A stretch of 64,000 nucleotides of DNA. Origin: Ignavibacteriales bacterium (GTDB lineage: Bacteria; Bacteroidota; Ignavibacteria; Ignavibacteriales; Melioribacteraceae). Positions 1 to 9,758 of this stretch are shown here, one piece after another. The DNA lies in contig JAIOYW010000006.1 of assembly GCA_021740915.1 (NCBI GenBank), positions 1-64,000 of the forward strand. Direction: 5' to 3'. Within the stretch, counting starts at the first letter, position 1. Every line of letters begins with the position of its first letter. The notes beneath the pieces were generated by a model, which saw nothing but the letters and a program-made list of their open reading frames with translations, was not told the DNA's origin and searched no databases. The position numbers and the translations under genes were made by a program.

Positions 1-2
1 TA

Positions 3-1484
3 ATCGGTATCGTTGCTCACGTTCCTAACTATCTCTTCATCTGGGACGGAACTCAGTTTGCTACACCTACAGTTATCGAAGCAAATTCAGATCCTTCACT
101 CGTTTTCGCTGGTGATGCTATCTTTGCTCCGGTTTCCGGCAACAGAGCTCTTTTTGAGTTCTACAGAAGTGATGATTTCGGCGCTACATTCACCAAATAT
201 GATGATATAGCTGCTTATTCACCTTCACCAATCTATTACGGCGCCAATGGCGGCGTTGAAGTTGACGCTTTCAAATCGCCGAATGAAATGTATGTTGGTT
301 ATGTTGGAAGTAATGCAAATAACGGTCACGTAGTTGACGGCGTTTCAAAAGACAGCGCTGACTGCCTCTGGCTTGTATTTTCAACCGATGGCGGCGCTAC
401 ATGGGCTGGCAAAACACTCGGTTATGACGGCGATAATGATGGACAGCCTGATTATACCGTAGAATCAATGTTTGTTGACAGTGCTACAGTTACACTTCCT
501 TCAGGCGCTACAGAAACAGTATTTGTCGGCGCAGATAAAAACTTCTACTATCATCCGTTATTCGAGAACTTTGGTCAGGCTCATGGCGCAGTTGGCAACG
601 ACGGCGTATTCCATGTTGTTGCTAATGGCTACGGACAGTGGTATTCTGAAGTATTTACCGTAAGAACCGGCGAAGGTGATGTTGAAGTTCAGCTTTATGG
701 CGGAGATCAGTTCCCTGTAATTTACTGGAATTCAACCCATCCTGAAATAAATGGATCACCAGTTTGGATGTCGATTGATGATTATGCAGTTGCAAGTTTC
801 CAGGCTGCTGACCGCGATTATCCGGGCAATGGTCTTGGACAGTGTTTCCCGCAGATCTCAACCAGCGAAGACGGCATGGTTCTCTATGCTAACTGGGGCG
901 GACCTCAGTTCACTGCTGACACTGTAGATTTCGATGAAAACGATCAGTATTACACCGATGGTTATCATGCTTTCTCAGTTGACGGCGGAGCTACATGGAC
1001 TTATGGCGGTGTTTTCCAGGATAAAAAAGAAGTTGGCGAACTCTTTATGCACGCTTCAAATACATTAGAGATGGTTGATGCCAACACCTACAGAGCTCAC
1101 ATTCTTTTTGTAGAAGGTGTCAGCCCGTTCCAGAACACAAGCGGTACAGGCCCGGTTTGCGATCTCGTTTATCAGACCTTTGATATAACAGTTACCGGCG
1201 TTGAAGATGGTCCTGTTGCTGATAGCTATACACTTTCACAGAACTATCCTAACCCGTTCAACCCTTCAACCACTATCAACTATACACTCGCTCAGAGCGG
1301 TCAGGTTACCTTAAAGGTATTTGACGTACTCGGAAGTGAAGTTGCTTCACTGGTTAACGAAGTTCAGAACGCAGGTTCACACAAAGTTAACTTCGATGCA
1401 TCAAGCCTTTCTTCAGGAGTTTATGTTTATACCTTAACATCAGGTGCATTCACAAGCTCACAGAAAATGATGCTCTTGAAATAA
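3..1484 (+). CDS. T9SS-secreted Asp-box (BNR) repeat protein, 5' partial
   Basis: The reading frame is open from the first bases of the window, so the true start and signal peptide lie upstream. The visible part has sialidase-type Asp-box motifs: STDGGATW, SVDGGATW and a weaker SDDFGATF. It ends in a type IX secretion type A sorting domain that begins near NYPNPFNP and closes with the usual SSGVYVY and terminal MMLLK. The protein is therefore probably exported through the outer membrane by T9SS and anchored or released at the surface. Asp boxes mark a beta-propeller but do not prove sialidase activity; the substrate is unknown. A strong hairpin follows the stop, so this gene ends a transcription unit. 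Confidence 0.85.
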   Translation: MGIVAHVPNYLFIWDGTQFATPTVIEANSDPSLVFAGDAIFAPVSGNRALFEFYRSDDFGATFTKYDDIAAYSPSPIYYGANGGVEVDAFKSPNEMYVGYVGSNANNGHVVDGVSKDSADCLWLVFSTDGGATWAGKTLGYDGDNDGQPDYTVESMFVDSATVTLPSGATETVFVGADKNFYYHPLFENFGQAHGAVGNDGVFHVVANGYGQWYSEVFTVRTGEGDVEVQLYGGDQFPVIYWNSTHPEINGSPVWMSIDDYAVASFQAADRDYPGNGLGQCFPQISTSEDGMVLYANWGGPQFTADTVDFDENDQYYTDGYHAFSVDGGATWTYGGVFQDKKEVGELFMHASNTLEMVDANTYRAHILFVEGVSPFQNTSGTGPVCDLVYQTFDITVTGVEDGPVADSYTLSQNYPNPFNPSTTINYTLAQSGQVTLKVFDVLGSEVASLVNEVQNAGSHKVNFDASSLSSGVYVYTLTSGAFTSSQKMMLLK

Positions 1485-1497
1485 TCAATTATACCTT

Positions 1498-1530
1498 ATC
1501 TCCGGCTGTCTGAATAAGACAGCCGGAGAT
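1498..1530 (+). terminator. Strong hairpin terminator after the T9SS Asp-box gene
   Basis: A perfect 14-bp inverted repeat (ATCTCCGGCTGTCT paired with AGACAGCCGGAGAT) with a 5-base loop starts 13 bases after the stop codon. A second small hairpin (TTCCTG/CAGGAA, 1531-1546) follows. The T-run is short, so termination strength is inferred from the stem. Confidence 0.8.
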
Positions 1531-1602
1531 TTCCTGTTTTCAGGAATATAGTCTTTATAACGATATTATTGTCAATAATTAAAACAGCATAAGAGGTAAT
1601 TG

Positions 1603-2514
1603 ATGCGATCAAAGAAGATTTTTTCAGTTTTTGTCGCATTGGCTTTTATATCACTGATAACTGCCGCATGTGTTGAAGAACCTGAAATAGCTCAGCCGGA
1701 GAGACCTTACTCGACGATGAGAATAATGAATGCCACTACTAATGTAGCAACAATGAACATTAAAATAGATGGCGCAGCTCTAAACAGTTTCAAAACACTC
1801 ACTGGCAGCAGTGTTGCTAATGATCTTGCAAAATATGCAATTACAAATTATTTTGATCTGAAAGCCGGCGATAGACTTTTTATGATCGTCAATGGAACAG
1901 ACACGGTATATAATACTATTATGAACTGCCCATCATGGGAAGAAAACGCAGTATTATTTGCCGGTACCTATGACGCGGATGCTGAGAAATCAACATTTGG
2001 ACCGTTGTTTGTTTATAACGGAATGTCATACCTTGATGACTACAGAAGATCGACATACGAAGGGGATACTGTTGCAGTAGGAACTGATCACTTTGTTCTT
2101 AGGAATGTATCCAAAGACCTTTTTATAACATTTGTTAACGCCTCAACAGCAACACCTACTGCAGAATCTGTTGTAAGTGTCCTTGGGGTAAATTTAATAA
2201 AAACAATTCAGGCAAAAAAGAACACAGACGGCGCAGAAGAAACCGTGACTGATACATCAGCCGTGGCTCTTGCACAGGATGGCGATGCTCTCGACGAATT
2301 GGCATATGGTAATTATACCCGTGCACTTGGCACAGCGGGAGATTATATTGCTAAATTTATTGTGGATATCGACGGAACACAAGATACTATAACGTCTGCT
2401 TCAACTTCGCTTACAGCTCAGACATTGTCTTACTTTATACTTGCCGGCCCGGCTAACAATCCGGAGATCGTTATTGCAAATAATGAAGCGATGCTTAAAG
2501 CCAGATCTAAATAA
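1603..2514 (+). CDS. DUF4397-like exported lipoprotein
   Basis: A 303-residue protein. I chose the ATG at 1603 because AGAGG lies six bases upstream; a TTG immediately before it is less likely. The N-terminus is a lipoprotein-type signal: basic MRSKK, a hydrophobic stretch and ITAAC with Cys23 as probable lipidation site. Residues about 37-110 (RIMNATTNVATMNIKIDGA, later aromatic and glycine positions) resemble the DUF4397 beta-sandwich seen in Bacteroidota envelope proteins; this assignment is by eye. It lies 38 bases upstream of a TonB-dependent receptor and is likely cotranscribed, which suggests an accessory envelope role. No catalytic motif was seen. Confidence 0.75.
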   Translation: MRSKKIFSVFVALAFISLITAACVEEPEIAQPERPYSTMRIMNATTNVATMNIKIDGAALNSFKTLTGSSVANDLAKYAITNYFDLKAGDRLFMIVNGTDTVYNTIMNCPSWEENAVLFAGTYDADAEKSTFGPLFVYNGMSYLDDYRRSTYEGDTVAVGTDHFVLRNVSKDLFITFVNASTATPTAESVVSVLGVNLIKTIQAKKNTDGAEETVTDTSAVALAQDGDALDELAYGNYTRALGTAGDYIAKFIVDIDGTQDTITSASTSLTAQTLSYFILAGPANNPEIVIANNEAMLKARSK

Positions 2515-2552
2515 AATCGGTAAGTTATTGTAAAATATTAGGGGAGAAAAAA

Positions 2553-5426
2553 ATGCCCAAGTTTACAAGAATATTTGTTTTGATGCTTTTCCTGCTGCCA
2601 CTCGCGCTCTCGGCACAAACAGGAAAAGTTGTTGGTTCAGTGAAAGATTTGGAAACCGGCGAAGCGCTGCTTGGCGCTAATATTATAATCGAAGGAACAA
2701 GTCTTGGAGCTGCATCCAACGAAAACGGAGAATTTATTATTCTCAACGTTCCTCCTGGAACGTACAGATTGAAGGCACGATATATTGGTTACCGCGAAGT
2801 TACTCTGACGAATATCAGAGTATCGGTGAACCTTACTACTGAGGTTTCATTTGCTTTGCCTTCAGAATCTTATACGACCGAAACTATTACGGTTGTTGCT
2901 CCGAAACCTCTCATTAATAAAAACATTACCAACTCAACCGGTATTGTTAGTAAAGAAGATATACAGAACCTGCCGATAAGGGGAGTTAATGCCCTCGTAT
3001 CCACTCAGGCTGGTGTTGTTAATCAGGGTGGAAACCTCTACATCAGGGGCAGCCGCAGCGATGCAGTTGCATACTATGTTGACGGTGTTCTTGTTAATAA
3101 CCCTGTATTCGGCGGAGCAAGATCTGCTCCTATCAGCAACGCAATCGAGGAAATTCAGGTACAGGCCGGCGGTTATTCTGCTGAATACGGCGGAGCCAAT
3201 GGCGGTATCATTTCCACATCAACCCGCGGCGGCAGTGAAAATTATAATGTATCCGCTGAAATTATCACTGATAATTTTATTGAGCAGGGTTCCGGGAAAA
3301 CTTTCCTCGGCACATACAGCTACGGTTACTCAGAGTATGTTCTTACTGCAGGCGGCCCGGTTATCCCCGGAATGAAAAATTTCCGCTTCTTCCTCGCTGG
3401 AAATAATGTTTTCCAGAGAACTCCGGCAGCCTATCGCAGAGCATATGAATTTACCGATATTCCGGTCAGAGCCGGAGCATTGAGGGACACAATTGATATT
3501 TCTTATCCATCAAATTATGTTAAGAATAATGCAAACAGTTCCTATCAGTTCTCAGGAAACCTGACCTATGACATGCTGCCATTCACATTCAGGCTTAATG
3601 GAAGTTACCGTTACGCTACAGCACGCAGCGGTGTTGGCTGGACAGCTCTTGCCAATGAAGCAAATGCCGGGCTGAATGAAGATCAGACACTGACAACAAG
3701 TCTGAAAATTACTCATGTTATTAATCCCAATTCTTTCTATGATGTTATCGTTAATTATTTTGATGATTTCTACATAGATATGGATCCGGTTTTCAAACAT
3801 GACATACTTGCATATGGCGACTCAATGGCTAATGCTGCTATTGGACGCGATTTGCAGGGAGATAGCAGGAACATTGCCAACTGGTCAGCTTTTGCCCAGT
3901 CTTTTACGAGTTCTGCACGTCCATATAACCTCTATAGAAAACAGAGTACCAAGAGTTACGGCGGAAAGCTGAATTTCCTCTATCAGCTTGGCAAACATCA
4001 TGAATTCAAAACCGGTGGTGAGTTTACCTATTATACAATCCGCCGTTACAGTATCGCTCCGTTTGCAATTGCTCAGAATCTTGGCGCAATCGCCGATGGC
4101 GATGTACGTGGAATTTATGATCGTCTCGATAATTATGGTTATGATGTTTACGGAAATGCTCTGGATGCGGGTTATACCGGTCCTGACGGTCCGAAGAATC
4201 CGGTTTTTGCAGCTTTTTACCTGCAGGATAAAATGGAATTCTCTGACCTTGTAGTTAACTTCGGCTTTCGTTTTGACTATATAGATGTTGACTCAAAAAC
4301 TTTCATCGATCCGTCTAACGTACAGTTCGACAGCGATGGTGTAATTGATCCTGATTATATGGTTGATGTGGATCCATTTATGCAGGTAAGCCCCAGGTTA
4401 GGATTTTCTTTCCCTGTTACTGACAGAACGGTTTTTCATGCTCAGTATGGAAAATTCATTCAGCAGTCACAGCTAAGAAACCTTTATCTTGGATTTAACC
4501 TTGCATCTGACATCATTAAAGGCGGTTATGCGGAATTGAACCCGGTTGGTTACGGGCTTCGTCCGGAAAGAACAACTGCTTATGAAATGGGCTTCCGTCA
4601 GCAGTTAGGTGAAAGTTTTGCTTTCGACCTAACAGGATTTTACAAAGATATCAAGGATCAGATCCAGCTCCGTCAGATTTTCGCCGATCCAACAGCTCAG
4701 CACGTTAAATATTATGCTCTGCTTAATGGCGACTTTTCTACGGTTAAAGGTTTTGAAGTTAAACTTGATCTCAGGAGAACCAACAGACTTTCAGGTACAG
4801 TCGATTATACATATTCAAATGCAGAAGGTACGGGATCAACTCCGAACGATGCAGGAAGAACAGTATGGCAGTCTCCATCTGCTGAACCATTCTTCCCTGT
4901 CCAGATTGCACCGCTTTCCTTTAACCAGACTCACCGCGGAGCAATTAATTTAGATTATCGTTATGCAAATGATGATGGTCCGGAAATATTTGGTGCAAAA
5001 GCTCTTGAAAATTTCGGTCTGAACGTTCTTTTCTCATTCACAAGCGGATTTAACTATACACGCTGGGATGGATTTGGAAACGCAAGAGTGCCGAATGAAG
5101 CGCTGAATACATCAACAACTCCCTGGACTTTCCAGATCGATGCAAGGCTTGATAAGTCTTTCAGCGTTGGTCCGTTAAATCTGAATGCTTACATCTGGGT
5201 AATTAATTTACTGGATACCAAAAACATTGTTGGAGTATTTAATACCTCAGGCGATCCTGTTGATGACGGCTGGCTTGCTTCAACTGAAGGCGGCGGAATC
5301 CTGAATGGCTATACTACTGAAGAAGACAAGCAGATGTATAAAGATCTCTATCTGGCAAGTATCTATAATTCAGGTAATTTCGGAACTCCAAGACAGATCA
5401 GATTAGGTATAAGGTTAGATTATTAA
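2553..5426 (+). CDS. TonB-dependent receptor with CarboxypepD_reg-like domain
   Basis: A 957-residue outer-membrane protein. It has a signal peptide (MPKFTRIFVLMLFLLPLALSA), then a carboxypeptidase-regulatory-like domain at about 24-105 (GSVKDLETGEALLGANI, NENGEFIILNVPPGTY, IGYRE), a plug domain at about 110-230 with a typical IRGSRSDAVAYYVDGV stretch, and a long C-terminal barrel rich in aromatic beta strands ending in IRLGIRLDY. The ATG has a strong AGGGGAG ribosome site. Proteins of this type import large ligands in a TonB-driven manner or serve as surface receptors; the ligand cannot be told from sequence. It sits between a DUF4397-like lipoprotein and a large exported protein, with a PorV-like protein after that. 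Confidence 0.92.
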   Translation: MPKFTRIFVLMLFLLPLALSAQTGKVVGSVKDLETGEALLGANIIIEGTSLGAASNENGEFIILNVPPGTYRLKARYIGYREVTLTNIRVSVNLTTEVSFALPSESYTTETITVVAPKPLINKNITNSTGIVSKEDIQNLPIRGVNALVSTQAGVVNQGGNLYIRGSRSDAVAYYVDGVLVNNPVFGGARSAPISNAIEEIQVQAGGYSAEYGGANGGIISTSTRGGSENYNVSAEIITDNFIEQGSGKTFLGTYSYGYSEYVLTAGGPVIPGMKNFRFFLAGNNVFQRTPAAYRRAYEFTDIPVRAGALRDTIDISYPSNYVKNNANSSYQFSGNLTYDMLPFTFRLNGSYRYATARSGVGWTALANEANAGLNEDQTLTTSLKITHVINPNSFYDVIVNYFDDFYIDMDPVFKHDILAYGDSMANAAIGRDLQGDSRNIANWSAFAQSFTSSARPYNLYRKQSTKSYGGKLNFLYQLGKHHEFKTGGEFTYYTIRRYSIAPFAIAQNLGAIADGDVRGIYDRLDNYGYDVYGNALDAGYTGPDGPKNPVFAAFYLQDKMEFSDLVVNFGFRFDYIDVDSKTFIDPSNVQFDSDGVIDPDYMVDVDPFMQVSPRLGFSFPVTDRTVFHAQYGKFIQQSQLRNLYLGFNLASDIIKGGYAELNPVGYGLRPERTTAYEMGFRQQLGESFAFDLTGFYKDIKDQIQLRQIFADPTAQHVKYYALLNGDFSTVKGFEVKLDLRRTNRLSGTVDYTYSNAEGTGSTPNDAGRTVWQSPSAEPFFPVQIAPLSFNQTHRGAINLDYRYANDDGPEIFGAKALENFGLNVLFSFTSGFNYTRWDGFGNARVPNEALNTSTTPWTFQIDARLDKSFSVGPLNLNAYIWVINLLDTKNIVGVFNTSGDPVDDGWLASTEGGGILNGYTTEEDKQMYKDLYLASIYNSGNFGTPRQIRLGIRLDY

Positions 5427-5468
5427 GAAAAGCCTAATAATAAGATATTAAATATCTGGAGTGTTAAA

Positions 5469-8400
5469 ATGAGAAGAAAAAAAGTTTTATTAATATTAAT
5501 TATGTTTGCCCTGGTCGGCGCTTTGTCCTACGGATTCTATGAAAGATCCGAAGGCGGCAAAGGGCTGGGCAAAACGTCCGCAAATGATGATACTGATTAC
5601 ATTGCAGTAAATCAGATCAAAATGTGGATAGGCAACAACGGTATGGGTTCTCATGATCCCGTTACCGATGGTTCAGGTATGTACTGGCCAGGCGGCGAGA
5701 ACGCCACAATAACGGCTATCTTCGCTGATGGTCTGATTTTCGGCGCAAAACTCGGTCGTGAAATACGTGTTGGCGGTGCAACCTATCGTTACGGTCTGCA
5801 GGCTGGTAAAATTCTCGATAACGGACTAGCCGATGACCCAAGCAAAAGTTCATATCGTATTTATGATGTAAGAAAAGGGGATTCTCCGGAACAAAATCCT
5901 GACGTAGCCGAATGGCCCTGGCAGGATGGCGCTCCCTGGGTTGATGCCAATAATGACGGAATCTATAACCCCGCTGATGGCGACACCCCTGAATATGTTG
6001 GCGACCAGGTTCTCTGGTGTGTTTCTAACGATCTCGACCCCGGGCGCACTACATTCTTATACGGTACTCTTCCAATGGGTGTAGAAATTCATACTATGGT
6101 TTTTGGTTTTAACAGAACCGGAGATCTTGGTAATATGGTCTTTAAGAAATATAAGATCATAAATAAAGGAACAAAGACATTAAAAGATATGGTGCTTGGC
6201 TACTGGTCTGATACCGATCTGGGTGACGCAAACGATGATTTTACCGGTTGCGATACTCTGCTTAGCCTTGGATATACATATAATGGCGACAATAATGATG
6301 CCGCTTATTATGGTGAAAATCCTCCGGCAAACGGATACGACTTTTTCCAGGGACCAATTATTCCTTATGATCCCAATAATTCACTTATTCAGAATTTCAA
6401 CTTACCCGATTCAGCCAAATTTCTTGGCGGCTGGAGAAAGGGATATACAAACCTTCCAATGACAGGATTCACTTTTTACATAAACGGTGATGCTACATAT
6501 AGCGATCCTGATCTTGGAGTTGCAAATGGTTCAGTTGAAATGTATAATTATCTGACCGGCAGAATATGGGATGGTTCAGAATTTATTGATCCGCATACAT
6601 CACAGCCGACTGTTTTCTGTCTTGCTGGTGATCCAGTTGGTGGAACAGGCTGGTATGAGGGACCAATTGGCTGGCCCGGCGGTCAGCCACCGGAGGACAG
6701 ACGTCACCTTATGGCTTCAGGCCCGTTTAATATGGCGCCCGGAGATACTCAGGAAGTGGTTGTCGGTATTCTGATGGCGCGAGGCGCTAATAATATAGCT
6801 TCAGTTACTGAATTGAAACGTCTTGATAATTCAGCTCAGACAGCTTATGACCTCGATTTCGATCTGACACCGGCTCCATCCGCTCCGCGTTTGCACGGTT
6901 TCTCACAGGATCAGAAACTCACTTTGTGGTGGGAAACAAATGCTGAATCCTATGAAGCTCCCGATCCGCTTATTTATGGACAGGGTCTGCCAGATACAAC
7001 CTATACGTTTGAAGGTTATCGCATATGGCAGTTCTCTGACCTCACGGGATCTGATCCGAAATTACTCGCTGTATTCGACCTGAAAAATGGCATTAAGGAT
7101 ATGACCGAGCAGGTAACTGTCGGTGGAGTTACTTTTACTCAGGTGGTTTTCTCCGCAGCGGATGAAGGTGTATCCAATTACTATGAAGTGACTGTGGATA
7201 AATTATTAAACACAGAACTTGTTAATGGTTCACCTTATTTCTTCGCTGTAACTGCGTATGGTTATTCCCAATACAGTGTTCCGCTTTTCCTTGAAAGCCC
7301 GCCGGTTATTCAGGTATTTTATCCAAGAAAACCTGCTATTGATGAATCTTACCCGATTAACGCCGGGGACGATTTAGTTGGTCAGCCGGTTGCTGGCGAT
7401 GCAGATGCAACTGTTAATATGAAAGTTGTTGATCCTTCTTCACTTAAAAATGCTGTTTATAGAATCGAATTAACCGGAACAGAAGCCGATCTTTCATATA
7501 TGCTGATCAACAAAACTTCCGGAGACACACTCTTAAGAAACATGAAAGATTTCGGCAGCGACTCCACAAATAAACCAGTTGCAGAAGGATTCTATGTAAG
7601 AGTGGTTAATGAAGGTAAAACTGCAATTTTGGGAAAATCAGCTACAGCAAAATCACGAATCAAAGATTTTGTGGAAGTTGTCGGCGGAGAAGTTCAGGGT
7701 AATGTTTTCGATGAACTTAATTCTACAGGTGCCTGGAAAGTTGTTCCTTACTTAACAACTGCAAACAGCATCGAAGAACTGAATATCAACGATAATATCG
7801 GTTATGATGACTATGAATTCAGATTCGTAGCTCCGGGAGCCGGAAGTGAATTTTACACTGCCGGTTACTCACTGCCGATCAACCCGTGGACAAGAGACGA
7901 TATTCTTGGTAAAGGCAGAATACCGGTAGAAGTATGGAATACTACGACAAATACAAGGTACTCTGTTAAAATCCTCGATAAGGTTTCATCAGATCCGACA
8001 TGGGTTCCTGACAGCGTTTGGACGTTAAGACCAAACGGACAATATGAACCTCTGTTTGTTCAAAGTAAACCTCCTTATGTTGAACCAATGCCGGCAAAAT
8101 CAGGTTCATCTTTGCCAGCTGAGCAGATATTTGGAAAGTTTGTTTTCAGCGGAGCATTACCTGCACCTGGAACGGTTGTGCGCGTTACAACGCATAAGCC
8201 GCTGCAGCCCGGAGATGCTTATGAATTTACTGTTACTGCTGGTACCGGTGGAATTCCTGCATCTGCAAAAGATAAACTTGATCAGATAACTGTTTATCCG
8301 AACCCGTATTTTGGAACACAAGAGCTGGAACAGACAAAATACAGCCGTTTCGTAAGATTCCTTGGACTGCCAAAAACAGCTACCATTAGAATCTACACTT

Positions 8401-8591
8401 TATCCGGTGTATTCATAAAGAGAATTGACAAAACAAGTCCATCTGATTTTGTTAATTGGAATCTCTTAAATTCGGACAATCTGCCGGTTGCAAGCGGTAT
8501 GTACTTAGCGCATATAGATATGCCGGGCATCGGAACAAAGATAATGAAGATTGCCGTGATTATGGAAACGCAATACATAGATAGAATGTAA
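5469..8591 (+). CDS. Large exported protein with degenerate T9SS-like C-terminal domain
   Basis: A 1040-residue protein starting with a signal-anchor-like sequence (MRRKKVLLILIMFALVGALS). The body is rich in Gly, Asp, Asn and aromatic residues, with no enzyme motif I recognise; part of the middle (about 470-620) looks like fibronectin type III-type sandwich sequence. The last about 100 residues start with VYPNPYFG and run through TIRIYTLSG, VASGMYLAHI and a closing strand, which is the layout of a T9SS type A sorting domain, but the NPFNP form is replaced and about ten extra residues follow the normal end. It follows the TonB receptor by 42 bases and precedes the PorV-like gene, so it may be a partner of the receptor at the cell surface. 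Confidence 0.8.
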   Translation: MRRKKVLLILIMFALVGALSYGFYERSEGGKGLGKTSANDDTDYIAVNQIKMWIGNNGMGSHDPVTDGSGMYWPGGENATITAIFADGLIFGAKLGREIRVGGATYRYGLQAGKILDNGLADDPSKSSYRIYDVRKGDSPEQNPDVAEWPWQDGAPWVDANNDGIYNPADGDTPEYVGDQVLWCVSNDLDPGRTTFLYGTLPMGVEIHTMVFGFNRTGDLGNMVFKKYKIINKGTKTLKDMVLGYWSDTDLGDANDDFTGCDTLLSLGYTYNGDNNDAAYYGENPPANGYDFFQGPIIPYDPNNSLIQNFNLPDSAKFLGGWRKGYTNLPMTGFTFYINGDATYSDPDLGVANGSVEMYNYLTGRIWDGSEFIDPHTSQPTVFCLAGDPVGGTGWYEGPIGWPGGQPPEDRRHLMASGPFNMAPGDTQEVVVGILMARGANNIASVTELKRLDNSAQTAYDLDFDLTPAPSAPRLHGFSQDQKLTLWWETNAESYEAPDPLIYGQGLPDTTYTFEGYRIWQFSDLTGSDPKLLAVFDLKNGIKDMTEQVTVGGVTFTQVVFSAADEGVSNYYEVTVDKLLNTELVNGSPYFFAVTAYGYSQYSVPLFLESPPVIQVFYPRKPAIDESYPINAGDDLVGQPVAGDADATVNMKVVDPSSLKNAVYRIELTGTEADLSYMLINKTSGDTLLRNMKDFGSDSTNKPVAEGFYVRVVNEGKTAILGKSATAKSRIKDFVEVVGGEVQGNVFDELNSTGAWKVVPYLTTANSIEELNINDNIGYDDYEFRFVAPGAGSEFYTAGYSLPINPWTRDDILGKGRIPVEVWNTTTNTRYSVKILDKVSSDPTWVPDSVWTLRPNGQYEPLFVQSKPPYVEPMPAKSGSSLPAEQIFGKFVFSGALPAPGTVVRVTTHKPLQPGDAYEFTVTAGTGGIPASAKDKLDQITVYPNPYFGTQELEQTKYSRFVRFLGLPKTATIRIYTLSGVFIKRIDKTSPSDFVNWNLLNSDNLPVASGMYLAHIDMPGIGTKIMKIAVIMETQYIDRM

Positions 8592-8598
8592 TTTTAGG

Positions 8599-8616
8599 GG
8601 GAGGGGCGCCTCTCCC
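8599..8616 (+). terminator. GC-rich hairpin between the large exported protein and PorV-like gene
   Basis: Eight bases after the stop, GGGAGGGG faces CCTCTCCC with one G-U pair and a minimal loop. It is followed by TTAATTAAA rather than a clean T-run. It may partly terminate transcription or protect the upstream mRNA 3' end. Confidence 0.4.
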
Positions 8617-8653
8617 TTAATTAAACGTATTGCAAATTTTAAGGAGATTAAAA

Positions 8654-9688
8654 ATGTCAGGTAAATTAAATAAAATACTAATGATCGCAATGATGCTTGC
8701 GCTCTTTGCCGACGTTTTTGCCGGAGGCGGTAAAAGAAACGGTACGGGAGGCGCACAGGAACTTCTGCTTCCTGTCGGCGCCCGCGGATTGGCGATGAGC
8801 GGAGCTTATCTTTCCGGGATCACAGGATTGGATGCGATCTTTTACAATCCTGCCGGTTTGGGCGTTTCCGATGTAAGCGCTGAAGCGATGTTCTCATATA
8901 TGAGTTACGTTGCTGATATCAATTTCACGTTTGCAGCTGCAGCAGTCCACATGGAAGGTTTCGGTTCACTTGGTTTCAGTATAAGATCACTTGATTTTGG
9001 TGATATTCCTGTTACCACAGTTTCCGATCCATATGGAACGGGTTCTACCTTCTCTCCGACATTTGTTGTTGTTGGTGCAACCTATTCTAATGCTCTTACA
9101 GACAGGATTCGCGTAGGTGTTAACTTTAACCTCATCTCCGAAACCATTATGCGCTCTAGCGCTACAGGTTTTGCTATGGATGCCGGTGTTCAGTATAACG
9201 GACTTGCCGGTGTTGAGGGTCTTAAATTTGGTGTAGTTCTGAAAAACCTCGGTCCTCAGATGTCATATGACGGACCGGATCTTCTGCGTACTGCAATAGA
9301 TCAGAATGGAAACAGAGGTCCGCAGCTCTATAGTATTAAGGGCGCTCCCTTTGAACTTCCTTCTCAATTGGAACTTGGTCTTGCTTATGAGCAGCGTTTC
9401 AGTGATGAGTATCAGGCAATATTCGCAACTGCTTTTCAGAATAACAACTTTTCAAATGATGAATACAAATTTGCCGGTGAATTTAATTACGATCAGACGG
9501 TTTACATCCGCGCCGGATATACCTTTGTTAATGAAGCTGGTGACGATGCGGATGAGTATTTGTTCGGTCCGACATTCGGAGCTGGATTCAGGGTTCCTGG
9601 CGATATGAAAATCGTAGTTGATTATGCTTTCAGACAAGCAGAATTATTCGATTCAAATCATATGGTTACGGTTAAACTTGGATTCTAA
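8654..9688 (+). CDS. PorV/PorQ-family outer-membrane protein
   Basis: A 344-residue protein. The ATG at 8654 is preceded by AAGGAG seven bases upstream, which favours it over an in-frame upstream codon at 8630. Signal peptide MSGKLNKILMIAMMLALFADVFA is followed by the family signature near the mature N-terminus: LLLPVGARGLAMSGAY, then an AIFYNPAGL segment. The rest is a predicted 14-strand FadL-like barrel ending in a hydrophobic aromatic strand (MVTVKLGF). PorV escorts T9SS cargo to the attachment complex and PorQ/PorZ act at the surface; this member could be either or a paralogue. Its position behind a T9SS-tagged protein fits that role. Confidence 0.88.
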   Translation: MSGKLNKILMIAMMLALFADVFAGGGKRNGTGGAQELLLPVGARGLAMSGAYLSGITGLDAIFYNPAGLGVSDVSAEAMFSYMSYVADINFTFAAAAVHMEGFGSLGFSIRSLDFGDIPVTTVSDPYGTGSTFSPTFVVVGATYSNALTDRIRVGVNFNLISETIMRSSATGFAMDAGVQYNGLAGVEGLKFGVVLKNLGPQMSYDGPDLLRTAIDQNGNRGPQLYSIKGAPFELPSQLELGLAYEQRFSDEYQAIFATAFQNNNFSNDEYKFAGEFNYDQTVYIRAGYTFVNEAGDDADEYLFGPTFGAGFRVPGDMKIVVDYAFRQAELFDSNHMVTVKLGF

Positions 9689-9710
9689 AATCTACAAGGT
9701 TGTTTAAACG

Positions 9711-9738
9711 AAAAAAGGCTGAGCGATCAGCCTTTTTT
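9711..9738 (+). terminator. Rho-independent terminator after PorV-like gene
   Basis: AAAAAAGGCTGA (9711-9722), loop GCGA, then TCAGCCTTTTTT (9727-9738): a perfect stem ending in six T. It closes the envelope cluster, 22 bases after the stop. The A-run on the 5' side means it could also act on the other strand, but no gene lies there. Confidence 0.92.
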
Positions 9739-9758
9739 CGTAATATAAGGGGAGAAAA

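Noticed and set aside
3552-3800. Minus-strand frame inside the TonB receptor gene
   Set aside because: The plus-strand gene is a clear family member; the antisense frame has no features of its own.
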